Source: a bacterium (GTDB lineage Bacteria > CAYTYR01 > UBA6262). From it: a stretch of DNA of 64,000 bases. Shown piece by piece: positions 47,726-56,302 of the stretch; the first letter of the stretch is position 1; every line of letters starts with the position of its first letter. Under the pieces are notes generated by a model that worked only from the letters and a program-made list of their open reading frames with translations, ran no database searches and was not told the origin of the DNA. The translations under genes were made by a program, and so were the position numbers. The stretch covers positions 17,332-81,331 of the forward strand of contig JAQTPL010000003.1 of assembly GCA_028712895.1 (NCBI GenBank), given 5' to 3'.

Positions 47726-49599
47726 AGTTGCTCACCTTTTTTGTCAGTCTTTAAGTACTTCTGGTAGCACCAGGTCAGTATCCAACCGGTCAGGAGTCCC
47801 AGCCACCAGCCGTTAAATACCCGCCAAAAAGAAACAACAAGCGGCGTATGTACATGACAAAAAGTATTAACCAGGGAAAGTTGTCCGACAAAACCAGCTA
47901 CCAGGGCCAGGAAGTTACGGCACTTTTTCAAGCCTAAGTAAATTCCCAGCATTAAGAACGGATGCCCAAAAAATATTTCTTTGGTCCGGGGCCTGACCAA
48001 AAGAAGCTGATCTAACAATAGGCGCGTCTTTTCTTCCGTAGTAGTAACCAGAAGAGCGCCATTATTACCGCTGCGCCATAAATACAGGAGCATACCGGAA
48101 GCAACCAAGGTCACTAATATTAGATGCTTATAGGTGATCGTTTGTTCCCAGAATTTAGCCCAGTGATAATCCCGCTCCTGACGCAGGCTATGCCACAAAA
48201 TCGCCAACAGCGGTAAGACCAAGGCTATTTTAATACCCGAGAAAGACCCGATCTTTTGCCAAAAATAACTGCCAAACAAAAGAGCTGCCACAGTGACTGC
48301 TCCCCCGAAACTGATCAGCGAGGTCAGGCTGAAAATCCTGGCGGTCTTGAAATAACCAGGGCCCAGATCACGTCCTATTTCATTTTGCAGCCAAAGATAA
48401 GCCCAAAACGGGAACAGCAGGCTGGCGGCTAAGGCCAGTACCTTGGCATACCACAGAATTGGCGTTAAAAAAACCAGCAGGCTATGCAAGATCATAAAAA
48501 CAGGGAAGAGGTATTTGTATTTTAATCCAAGGAGCGCAGCCAGGGCCCATACTCCCAAACCAACCAGGCCGATATTCAATTTATTCGTAGTCACAGAGGG
48601 CAGTTCGGCTAACCCATCAAGCTGGTAGCCAGACCTGACCAGGCGTGCGGCAATGCCCTGGATATAGGAAAGGTTGAAATTAAAGACTGTTTCGCTGATC
48701 CCATTAAAATTCCGGGGGAACAACTGGATATATAGCAGCCGGACATTACGTTCTTTGACGGCGCGAGCCCACCGGTCAATCAGGGTCCTTATGGATACTT
48801 TACGTTTTTCGTCTACAATATCCTGGATCTCTTTTCCACTCAGGCTGTGCACCCGCACCACTTTCTGCTGCAACCCGGCGATAGCGGTCAGTTGTGCCAT
48901 GCCCGCCTGGCTGGCAAATTCGACCGAACCGATCTTGGCAGGTATGGACGCAAGAACAGCTGCTGTTTTAAGAATATCATGCGGGTACCCGCTTACTTTT
49001 TTACCGGCAAAAACAATAGCCTGGATATTGGTCCATTCCTTGATCTGGCTTAAGCCGTATAAACCATAGGGACGTAAAACAATATAAAGGCCATGCCGTT
49101 GCGCGCTTTCTAACATCCCCGGGGAAAAGCCCAAACCAAAGGTTTCCTCCACTTCCGGATCAATGACGGTTAGCCTGACGATCCAAAGGCCAGAGTCGGA
49201 AAAAAGAGTAACCTGATCAGCCCTGAGGAAGAGCGAAAATCTGGCGGCAATATTCCCGGCCAGATTTTTTTCAGGGCAAACCACATAGGTGCAACGCGGA
49301 CTGGAATAGACACGGCTATTTTTGTTGCCATATTCTATCCTGATCAGCCCCCGATACTGTAATGAAGCAAGAGTGTCTTCCGTCACACCCAGAGCAGTCC
49401 CGCCCGCTGTTTTGACCGCAGCCAGCGCTTGCTCGAAAGTCATGCCCTGGCTCAACGCCATGGCATACAGCCCGTCAGCATCAATGACCATGGCCACGTT
49501 CTTATTATTTTTTTCCCAGCCATACCGCCGGGCCACCAAGAGCAGGGACCAGAGCAGGCTAATGGCGATAAGAAAGAAGAGAATATATTTTTTGGACAA
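47710..49599 (-). CDS. DUF5693-family multi-spanning membrane protein
   Basis: The TTG start at 49599 directly abuts the glgA stop. The 629-residue protein has an N-terminal helix (YILFFLIAISLLWSLLLVARRYG), a large extracytoplasmic domain (~35-335, VAMVIDADGLYAMALSQGMTFEQALAAVK ... IQAIVFAGKKVSGYP) and about nine C-terminal helices. This layout and the place next to csaB match the DUF5693 family, which is found with csaB in Firmicutes and candidate phyla. Its function is not established; a role in export or attachment of the pyruvylated polymer is inferred from the neighbourhood. Confidence 0.82.
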   Translation of the reverse strand: MSKKYILFFLIAISLLWSLLLVARRYGWEKNNKNVAMVIDADGLYAMALSQGMTFEQALAAVKTAGGTALGVTEDTLASLQYRGLIRIEYGNKNSRVYSSPRCTYVVCPEKNLAGNIAARFSLFLRADQVTLFSDSGLWIVRLTVIDPEVEETFGLGFSPGMLESAQRHGLYIVLRPYGLYGLSQIKEWTNIQAIVFAGKKVSGYPHDILKTAAVLASIPAKIGSVEFASQAGMAQLTAIAGLQQKVVRVHSLSGKEIQDIVDEKRKVSIRTLIDRWARAVKERNVRLLYIQLFPRNFNGISETVFNFNLSYIQGIAARLVRSGYQLDGLAELPSVTTNKLNIGLVGLGVWALAALLGLKYKYLFPVFMILHSLLVFLTPILWYAKVLALAASLLFPFWAYLWLQNEIGRDLGPGYFKTARIFSLTSLISFGGAVTVAALLFGSYFWQKIGSFSGIKIALVLPLLAILWHSLRQERDYHWAKFWEQTITYKHLILVTLVASGMLLYLWRSGNNGALLVTTTEEKTRLLLDQLLLVRPRTKEIFFGHPFLMLGIYLGLKKCRNFLALVAGFVGQLSLVNTFCHVHTPLVVSFWRVFNGWWLGLLTGWILTWCYQKYLKTDKKGEQLCLKF

Positions 49600-51060
49600 T
49601 TATGAATTTTCCTTTTTAGCCGCGGCTTTTTTATACAGGTCAATATATTCAGGAATAACTTTTTCCCAGGAGAAATCGCTTTTCAACCCGTTCGCGACTA
49701 CTTTATTCCAATCAGCCTTTTTTTGGTACAACGCCAACGCCCTTTTGACCGCCTGGATCAAACTTGACGCATTATAATCCTTGAACGAAATACCATTGCC
49801 TTTCCCGGTTGAGGAACTGAATTCCTTTATAGTATCAGCCAAACCGCCTGTTTCATGGACTATAGGCACAGTCCCATATTTGAGCGAGATCAACTGCCCC
49901 AAGCCGCAGGGCTCAAAATAAGACGGCATCAGGAACATATCACAGCCAGCGTAGATCTGATGCGCCACCTTATTATCAAAACCGATGTTAATGAAGGTCT
50001 TCTTAGGATATTTCCTGCCGATCGTAGTAAACAATCCCTGCAGGTCAGCATCGCCTTTTCCCAGCAGCACGAACTGGAAATCAAGTTTCATCAATTCGTT
50101 CATAGCTTCGCCCAGTATATCAAATCCTTTTTGCGGATCCAGCCGGGAGACAATGCCGATCACCGGGGTTTTGCTGTTATATGGCAATTTGCAGCTTTCC
50201 AGGAATAGCTTTTTGCCTTCTTCTTTTTTGGCTATGGTTTTAAGGTCATAATTCACCGGCACGAATTTATCGGTTTTAGGATCCCATTCATCATAGTCGA
50301 TGCCGTTGATGATGCCATACAAATCTGCCTGCCGGTTCAGTAATACGCCATCCAGTCCGCGGCCAAATTCCGGGGTCAGTATCTCTTGGGCATATTTTTT
50401 ACTGACCGTGGTCACAATATCACTGTACACAATGCCGCCCTTCAGGATGCACATATTGCCGTAAAACTCCAGTTTCTCCGGCGTAAACTCTTCGACTGAA
50501 ACACCGGTCAGGAACATGGCTTCACGCGGGTAAGAACCCTGGTAGGCAAGATTATGAATAGTGAAGACCGTCGCTGTTTTAGCGAAAAAAGCATCATATT
50601 TATAGCTGGTCTTCAGATAGGTCGGAACCATGCCGACCTGCCAGTCATGCGCGTGGATGATATCCGGCTGGAAATCGATCGCTTTTAAGGCTTCCAGCAC
50701 GGCATGAGAGAAAAAGATAAATCTTTCGCCATTATCTTCATAATCGCCGTTAGCGGTACGGTATAATTCATCCCGGTCAAAATAGCCGGGGTTATCAATG
50801 AAATAGACTGGAATGCCTTCTACTTTAGTGGAAACCTGGATATTCGCTTTTTCGATCTTTTCCCCGACCGGTACCTGGAGGTCCTGATAAACAGTCTTGA
50901 GAGCATATGTTTTGGCGTCCACTTTTTTATACTTAGGCAAAAAGACAACTACCTTGTGTCCTTCTTTTTTCAAGATCTTGGCTAAAGCTCCGGCTACATC
51001 GGCCAGTCCGCCAGTCTTGACAAAAGGCACGCATTCTGAAGCGGTAATGACGATCTTCAT
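49600..51060 (-). CDS. glgA: Glycogen/starch synthase (GT5)
   Basis: The 486-residue protein shows the GT5 landmarks: KIVITASECVPFVKTGGLADV with the ADP-glucose-binding KTGGL, DIIHAHDWQVG, VFTIHNLAYQGSYP, NGIDYDEWDP, IGIVSRLDPQKGFD, and MPSYFEPCGLGQL...YGTVPIVHETGGLADTI. Length is usual. It extends alpha-1,4-glucan from ADP-glucose in the cytoplasm. It lies between galT and the envelope genes, without other glg genes, so its product could be glycogen or a related reserve. Confidence 0.95.
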   Translation of the reverse strand: MKIVITASECVPFVKTGGLADVAGALAKILKKEGHKVVVFLPKYKKVDAKTYALKTVYQDLQVPVGEKIEKANIQVSTKVEGIPVYFIDNPGYFDRDELYRTANGDYEDNGERFIFFSHAVLEALKAIDFQPDIIHAHDWQVGMVPTYLKTSYKYDAFFAKTATVFTIHNLAYQGSYPREAMFLTGVSVEEFTPEKLEFYGNMCILKGGIVYSDIVTTVSKKYAQEILTPEFGRGLDGVLLNRQADLYGIINGIDYDEWDPKTDKFVPVNYDLKTIAKKEEGKKLFLESCKLPYNSKTPVIGIVSRLDPQKGFDILGEAMNELMKLDFQFVLLGKGDADLQGLFTTIGRKYPKKTFINIGFDNKVAHQIYAGCDMFLMPSYFEPCGLGQLISLKYGTVPIVHETGGLADTIKEFSSSTGKGNGISFKDYNASSLIQAVKRALALYQKKADWNKVVANGLKSDFSWEKVIPEYIDLYKKAAAKKENS

Positions 51061-51077
51061 CCCGTTAGACCTCCTTG

Positions 51078-52076
51078 TTATAGTTCAGCTTCTCTTAAGT
51101 ATTTGGTAGCATCTTCCGGCAGAGTCGGATTAATATGGAACCCGGTGCCCCATTCAAAACCAGCAACCTTGGTCAGTTTAGGGATGATCTCGATGTGCCA
51201 GTGATAATAAGGTAAATTATTCATGTTGCAGGGAGAATTATGTAAAATAAAATTATAGGCCGGGTTAACCAGCACTTTATCCATCCGCAGCAGGATATCT
51301 TTCAAGATCGAGGCCAGGGAAGTAACTTCCTTTTTCTGGATGTCTTCAAAACAGCAAGAGTGTTTTTTGGGCATAATCCAGGTCTCAAAAGGGAACCGCG
51401 ACGCAAAAGGAGCAATGGCGATATGCGCGTCATTCTCGCCGACCAGGCGCACTTTAGAGCCAATTTCCTGTTTGACGATGTCGCAATAGACGCAGCGTTC
51501 TTTATAATCATAATATTTTTTACTGCCGGCAACTTCCTCATTAACCCGCTTTGGGATAATTGGGGTGGCGATCAGCTGGGAATGGGAATGCAATAATGTG
51601 GCTCCAGCCGAAAAACCGTGATTCTTAAAGATCAGGATATATTCAAAACGGGAATCCTTTTTTAAATCAACGATCCGGTCGCGATAGACCCACAAGATCT
51701 CTTCAATATGATTATTCTCCAGCTGGGCCAGAGATTTAGTATGGTCCGGAGTTTCAATAATGACCTCGTGGGCTCCTAAGCCATTCATCTTATCATACAT
51801 ACCTTCGCCGGTCCGGTTCAGCGCACCCTCTATCTGCAGAGCAGGATATTTATTAGGAACCACCCTGACCCACCAACCAGGTTCATTGGGTTTAGACCCA
51901 TTGGACCGATACGCTAATATTTCCGGCGGTGTTTTGCTTTCGTTACCAGTGCAGAATGGGCAATGCTTAAAATCAGCCTGCTCTTCCTGTTTTTCAAACT
52001 CCATTGGTCTCTTTGACCGCTCTGTAGCAATAATAACCCAGCGCCCGATGATCGGGTCTTTTCTCAATTCTGGCAT
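51078..52076 (-). CDS. galT: Galactose-1-phosphate uridylyltransferase
   Basis: I start at ATG 52076 (AATAGGAG upstream; MPELRKDPIIGRWVIIATER), giving 332 residues; a longer frame has no site. HIT-like GalT motifs are CPFCTGNE and CVYCDIV (zinc ligands), WWVRVVPNKYPAL, HEVIIETPDH and the active-site LLHSHSQLI, a variant of the HPHGQ triad as in short bacterial GalT proteins. It interconverts UDP-glucose and galactose-1-phosphate and could feed sugar released by the glycosidases into glgA-type synthesis. 17 bases separate it from glgA. Confidence 0.93.
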   Translation of the reverse strand: MPELRKDPIIGRWVIIATERSKRPMEFEKQEEQADFKHCPFCTGNESKTPPEILAYRSNGSKPNEPGWWVRVVPNKYPALQIEGALNRTGEGMYDKMNGLGAHEVIIETPDHTKSLAQLENNHIEEILWVYRDRIVDLKKDSRFEYILIFKNHGFSAGATLLHSHSQLIATPIIPKRVNEEVAGSKKYYDYKERCVYCDIVKQEIGSKVRLVGENDAHIAIAPFASRFPFETWIMPKKHSCCFEDIQKKEVTSLASILKDILLRMDKVLVNPAYNFILHNSPCNMNNLPYYHWHIEIIPKLTKVAGFEWGTGFHINPTLPEDATKYLREAEL

Positions 52077-52095
52077 TTTTACTCCTATTGTTTTA

Positions 52096-52165
52096 GTAAG
52101 TTCAAGGGTGTAAGTTTTAGAAGTAACTTCCATACTTACTTCCACAACTTATAGCCTATTACCTA
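52096..52165. repeat. Intergenic word-repeat hairpin, family C
   Basis: GGGTGTAAGTTTTAGAAGTAA on the left and CTTCCATACTTACTTCCACAA on the right are imperfect inverted arms; the words match those at 1871-1980. It lies between the O-antigen-ligase-like gene and galT. Confidence 0.65.
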
Positions 52166-52209
52166 TTTAACAATGATATAGAAATCAAGACGGGATTGTC
52201 AAGTGCTAT

Positions 52210-53994
52210 TTAGTTGGTTAAATTAGCCAAAGCCGCCTTAACCGGTACAGAATTTGGATTCAAGGTCAAGGCCTGCCGTAAAGCCTGCTCTGCTGCGGCC
52301 AGCCGGCCATCCTCCAGCAATGCTATTCCCAGCAGATAAAACATTTCTGCATAGCTGAAATCAAGCTCGATCGCGCGGGTATAAGCTACGATGGCCTGGT
52401 CTTTTTCACCCAGACGGAAATAGATGCCTCCCAGGTCATAAGCAACCTCTTTATTCCAGGGATAGAGTTGCAGGGACTGCAGCAGTTCCTGTTCACCAGA
52501 AAGCAAGAGGGAATATTTTTGCTGTTGTTCTGCCGGCGGCGTTTTTTCACTGGCCGCGGCATAATTCATGCCCTTGAAATGATGCCGGGCGGCCTGCAGA
52601 TGCAAGACACTGATCCCGATACACAGGAGCATGAAAGGAATAAGCACTACAGCCCCTGCCCGCCAAAAACCGGAAGCAACCGGCCTGGCCGGATCAGGTA
52701 ACGGCTGCAGGCCAGTGAGCAGCCCGACCAGGCACCAGAAAACCAGGGCTGGTGCAGGAATATGGAATGATACATTAAACATACTATCCACGATCATACC
52801 CATGATCCCGGAAAAAATCCCCAAGGCTAGCAGTTGTTGTGCGCGTGTTATCTTGCTGGTTAACAGTCTTTTTACTTGTCTCGTGAGCACAGAGATAAAA
52901 TATAGACTTAATAGGATACCAGCGGTGCCCAATTCTGCGGCAATCTGCAGTAATTCATTATGGGCATGGTTAGCATGGGTCTGATATAAGGCATAAGCTG
53001 GATCTTTAAGATATGATGCCTGGTAATAAGGATAAAAAAGCTCAAATAAACCCCACCCTTGCCCGGTTAAAGGATGTTGATAAAACATTTCCAGGGAACA
53101 ACACCAAATAAGAAAACGCTGCTGCAAGGAAGTGCCTAAAGCCTGTGGGTTTACTACTGCTTCCAACCTGGAACGCAACAAGTCTTTTTGGCCGGCAAAG
53201 TATACGACAGAACCAGCCAGCACGGCTAACACCAGTAAAGAGATGCTGAATACTTTGATCTCTCGCCGATATCCCAATTTATACAGGTATAGGATAAAGA
53301 GTATAAAAGCCGCAACCAGCCCGGCCAGCGCGCTCCTGGCAGAAGCAGCCAGCAACGTTGTGAACATTAATAAGAATAAGACCGATAAGATGACCTTGCT
53401 GGTTTTAGTTTGCGTATTGAGCCAAAGAGCAGCCACTATGGGAATGATCATGACCAGGAAACTGGACAGGAAAGCCGGATTGCCAAAGGTAGATACTATC
53501 CGGCCTTCAAAATATCTCACCTGTTGTGACCACAATGGTTCAAACCCGAAATATTGCACCAGGCCATACGTGCAAGCTATGACTGCTACGGTTACTAAAA
53601 CATATATAGCTGCCCGCAAAAAACCCTTAACCTGGGAAAAAATAAAAGCCAGGTAATAGACTGACAGGCCGTTCAGGGCCAGGAACACAATATTTTCCAG
53701 CCCCATAACCATGATCGCTGTTCTCCGCCCTTGATTCTGGAACAAAGCCGACAAAAAAGATACCCCGGCCAGAGCCAGCCAACCGATCCAGAAACGATCG
53801 AAAGGAGAGCGGGGAAAAGCTGTACCCTTAAGGCAGATACGGACCAGCGCAAAAAGCAGGATCAGGGCAATACCGCAATTCACGAAAATGCTCTGGACCA
53901 AAAAAGGATTTTTAGTTTGATCGATCAGGAATATCAGCGGGGTGAAAAGTAAAATTGCCAAAAAGAGGACAGCCAGGAAATTATTAAGCTTCAT
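52210..53994 (-). CDS. O-antigen ligase/polymerase-like membrane protein with TPR domain
   Basis: The 594-residue protein has ten or more membrane helices and the WzyC/WaaL-type region VSTFGNPAFLSSFLVMIIPI, LAASARSALAGLVAAFILF and TGQGWGLFELFYPYYQASYL...NHAHNELLQIAAELGTAGI, whose Arg/His/Glu are conserved in the family. The last ~100 residues are three TPR units (SLQLYPWNKEVAYDLGGIYFRLG, ELDFSYAEMFYLLGIALLE). It probably joins or polymerises a surface glycan at the outer face of the inner membrane; protein-glycosylating (PglL-like) ligases are also possible. It overlaps the next paralogous gene by four bases. Confidence 0.85.
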   Translation of the reverse strand: MKLNNFLAVLFLAILLFTPLIFLIDQTKNPFLVQSIFVNCGIALILLFALVRICLKGTAFPRSPFDRFWIGWLALAGVSFLSALFQNQGRRTAIMVMGLENIVFLALNGLSVYYLAFIFSQVKGFLRAAIYVLVTVAVIACTYGLVQYFGFEPLWSQQVRYFEGRIVSTFGNPAFLSSFLVMIIPIVAALWLNTQTKTSKVILSVLFLLMFTTLLAASARSALAGLVAAFILFILYLYKLGYRREIKVFSISLLVLAVLAGSVVYFAGQKDLLRSRLEAVVNPQALGTSLQQRFLIWCCSLEMFYQHPLTGQGWGLFELFYPYYQASYLKDPAYALYQTHANHAHNELLQIAAELGTAGILLSLYFISVLTRQVKRLLTSKITRAQQLLALGIFSGIMGMIVDSMFNVSFHIPAPALVFWCLVGLLTGLQPLPDPARPVASGFWRAGAVVLIPFMLLCIGISVLHLQAARHHFKGMNYAAASEKTPPAEQQQKYSLLLSGEQELLQSLQLYPWNKEVAYDLGGIYFRLGEKDQAIVAYTRAIELDFSYAEMFYLLGIALLEDGRLAAAEQALRQALTLNPNSVPVKAALANLTN

Positions 53995-56078
53995 GGGACG
54001 AGATTCTTGATCACTTTATTGATCTCCGGGTCATTAGGCATAGCTTGCTGCAGTACCCTCAATTCCCGCAGGGCTTCTGTTTTCCTGTTTTGCCGCAGCA
54101 GGACAATGGAAAGATTACGATGGGCATTCAGATTGGCGGCATCAAGCTTGAGCGCCTGGCGATAATAGTTTTCCGCGGCGGGAATCAGGTTTTTCATAAG
54201 ATAAATATTACCAATATTAACGTAGATATCAGAGGCTTGAGGATTAAGCCTGGCAGCTTGTTCAAAATTTTCCAGGGCTTTATCCAGGTTATTCAATTGG
54301 ATAAAAATCATACCGATCCGGTAATAGGTTGATGGATAGACCGGATCCAATTTCAAGGCTTCGCCAAACTCCCGCAAGCTTTCCTGATAGTTTTTTGTCT
54401 TCATATGTACTATGCCGCGCTGGTAATTCACCATGACATAATGCGGCGCCCGGGCAATAACCTCATCATAGCATTGCAAAGCGCGCTGGTCATCTCCCGG
54501 CAACCAACGGTCATTATAGATATTGCCTAAAAAATAGCGACTCATCACGAAAAATGGATTAAGATCAATACTGGTTTGAAATTCATGCATAGCTTCATCC
54601 CAGGCGCGCATTTTCGCATAACCGATACCGTAATTATGACGCACATCAGCCAGCAGGAAGCGGCTATAGATAATGATCGAACCGACCGTGATAACAATGA
54701 TCAAGATCTTGAAAGAAAACAGCCAGGGAGCGGATGAGCTTTTTTTATCCTGGACCGGCAGAACTTTATTCTCTTTCGGGATAGGGATATAGGCCCCGCC
54801 AATAAGGCCTAAAAACAGCCAGAAATAAAAGCCACTGGAAACAAATCTTAAATTAACGCAGAAGAGGTTATGCGCCAGTAATCCTGCCAGCCCAGCCATA
54901 TATCCGGTCAGATAATATACTTCAGGTTTGAGCTGGTATCTGGCCTTGGTCTGTTTCTTAATGACTATAGTCTGGGATAAATATCCTTTGATGCGCTTTA
55001 GTCCCCGGGAAAAAACTGTATAAAGCAGCCAGAGGTATAATCCGATACCAATAAGTCCCTGGTCATTGATGATCTCCAGGTATTCGTTTTCCGGGTGCTG
55101 AGTCTCGGTCTGATGCTTACCTTCGATACGGAATATTTCCCGGTCACGATACGCCGGGTAAAGCAGCCGGAAAGTACCCAACCCATTACCGGTAACAGGA
55201 TTAAGCTTGATCATGTTGATGGTACTACGCCAGGTCAAGAGCCGGAAATGGAGAGAATCTTTTCTTTGCATCGAATACCGGTATACCCCAAAAGCGCTGA
55301 CCAGAATAGCAGTCAGGGTAAACGTAACCAGGTATACCTTTAACCGGCGGCTATGGACGACATACCTCACCATCAGCATGGTAAAAATAGAAATGGACCC
55401 GGCGATGCCCAACCAACCACCCTTGCTGCCGGTGATAAAAAGGCTGACTGTATTAGCGGTAAAAAGCAGACCGTACAGTACCCGGGCTGTTTTATTTTGC
55501 GTGGTAAAAAAATAACTAAGGATCAGCGGACCGGTTAAAACCAGGAAAGCAGCATAAAAATTAGGATTGCCAAATGTGGAAAATACCCGGGTGTTGAACG
55601 CCCCACTCCAGTTAAAAGGATCTTTCCCGAAAAGCTGCATGAAACCATAGATTATAGCGCAGCTAACAGTCACCAATAAGAAATTTGCCAGCACCTTCAT
55701 TTTCCGGTCCTGGCTGAAATAATCACTGACCGCCAGGTAGATACCAGTATAATAGACCAGGCGGATAAACTCATCAATGGCAGACATGGAGCTTTTAAAC
55801 GGGGTTTTAATAAAGACAATAATTCCCCAGAGCAGGTAAAGCAGTACCGGCAAGTCCCAAAACAGGCGTTGTTTGGTAAACCTGCCGTCTTGCAGCGCCC
55901 GGAATAGCCACGTGGCCAGGATAATGGCGCCGCCTATTTGGAAAATGGTGATTTTGATCTGGCAGGAATCGTAGGAAGTCAGGTAAAAGGCCAGGACAAT
56001 AGCCATAACGCAGAAATACATAGTGAAATTCATGATTTTTGCGGCAAATGGAAAGTTTGACTCTTTGGCCAATCCCAT
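53991..56078 (-). CDS. O-antigen ligase/polymerase-like membrane protein with TPR domain, paralogue
   Basis: The 695-residue protein repeats the architecture of its neighbour: membrane helices to ~residue 470, STFGNPNFYAAFLVLTGPLIL, ITGSKGGWLGIAGSISIF, TGNGLGTFRLLYPAYRDREI and HPENEYLEIINDQGLIGIGLYL, then five to six TPR units (~500-690, e.g. AREWDEAMHEF-type ends, SDIYVNIGNIYLMKNLIPAAENYYRQAL). Two such genes in tandem with a shared ATGA overlap suggest a duplicated ligase pair acting on different glycans or steps. Confidence 0.87.
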   Translation of the reverse strand: MGLAKESNFPFAAKIMNFTMYFCVMAIVLAFYLTSYDSCQIKITIFQIGGAIILATWLFRALQDGRFTKQRLFWDLPVLLYLLWGIIVFIKTPFKSSMSAIDEFIRLVYYTGIYLAVSDYFSQDRKMKVLANFLLVTVSCAIIYGFMQLFGKDPFNWSGAFNTRVFSTFGNPNFYAAFLVLTGPLILSYFFTTQNKTARVLYGLLFTANTVSLFITGSKGGWLGIAGSISIFTMLMVRYVVHSRRLKVYLVTFTLTAILVSAFGVYRYSMQRKDSLHFRLLTWRSTINMIKLNPVTGNGLGTFRLLYPAYRDREIFRIEGKHQTETQHPENEYLEIINDQGLIGIGLYLWLLYTVFSRGLKRIKGYLSQTIVIKKQTKARYQLKPEVYYLTGYMAGLAGLLAHNLFCVNLRFVSSGFYFWLFLGLIGGAYIPIPKENKVLPVQDKKSSSAPWLFSFKILIIVITVGSIIIYSRFLLADVRHNYGIGYAKMRAWDEAMHEFQTSIDLNPFFVMSRYFLGNIYNDRWLPGDDQRALQCYDEVIARAPHYVMVNYQRGIVHMKTKNYQESLREFGEALKLDPVYPSTYYRIGMIFIQLNNLDKALENFEQAARLNPQASDIYVNIGNIYLMKNLIPAAENYYRQALKLDAANLNAHRNLSIVLLRQNRKTEALRELRVLQQAMPNDPEINKVIKNLVP

Positions 56079-56106
56079 ACGAATTTACTCCTTCAGCTAA
56101 AAACAA

Positions 56107-56179
56107 AGCCCACGGTCAGGATTGAACTGACGACCTAGCGCTTACGAAGCGCTTGCTCTACCAGCTGAGCTACGTGGGC
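56107..56179 (-). tRNA. tRNA-Thr(CGT)
   Basis: Minus strand: acceptor GCCCACG/CGTGGGC, D arm GCTC-AGCTGGTA-GAGC, anticodon stem AGCGC with loop TTCGTAA (anticodon CGT) and GCGCT, T arm GTCAG-TTCAATC-CTGAC. Discriminator T, CCA not encoded. Confidence 0.95.
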
Positions 56180-56183
56180 ATGC

Positions 56184-56293
56184 AAACACCCCAAACCCCG
56201 CTCAAAGGGGCTCTTGCCCCTATTGCGTTCGGTTGGCGATTTTACTCCGTAAAATCTAAAGCATCAACCTCACTATTACCCCTTGGGGTGTTT
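56184..56293. repeat. Nested inverted-repeat element between tRNA-Thr and the PAS/HD-GYP gene
   Basis: A perfect 11-base outer inverted repeat (AAACACCCCAA at 56184-56194 and TTGGGGTGTTT at 56283-56293) encloses three smaller stems on either strand: AGGGGC-AAGA-GCCCCT, GATTTTA-CTCCG-TAAAATC and a GGTTG/CAACC stem around the latter. This is a multi-branched structure of 110 bases without coding features. It may be a small mobile repeat (MITE-like) or a structured RNA/terminator. Confidence 0.7.
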
Positions 56294-56302
56294 CCGAAAT
56301 CC

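Noticed and set aside
56184-56293. Simple Rho-independent terminator of the PAS/HD-GYP gene.
   Set aside because: The stems are not followed by a T-run on the minus strand and the outer 11-base repeat encloses several inner stems, so a plain terminator does not explain it.
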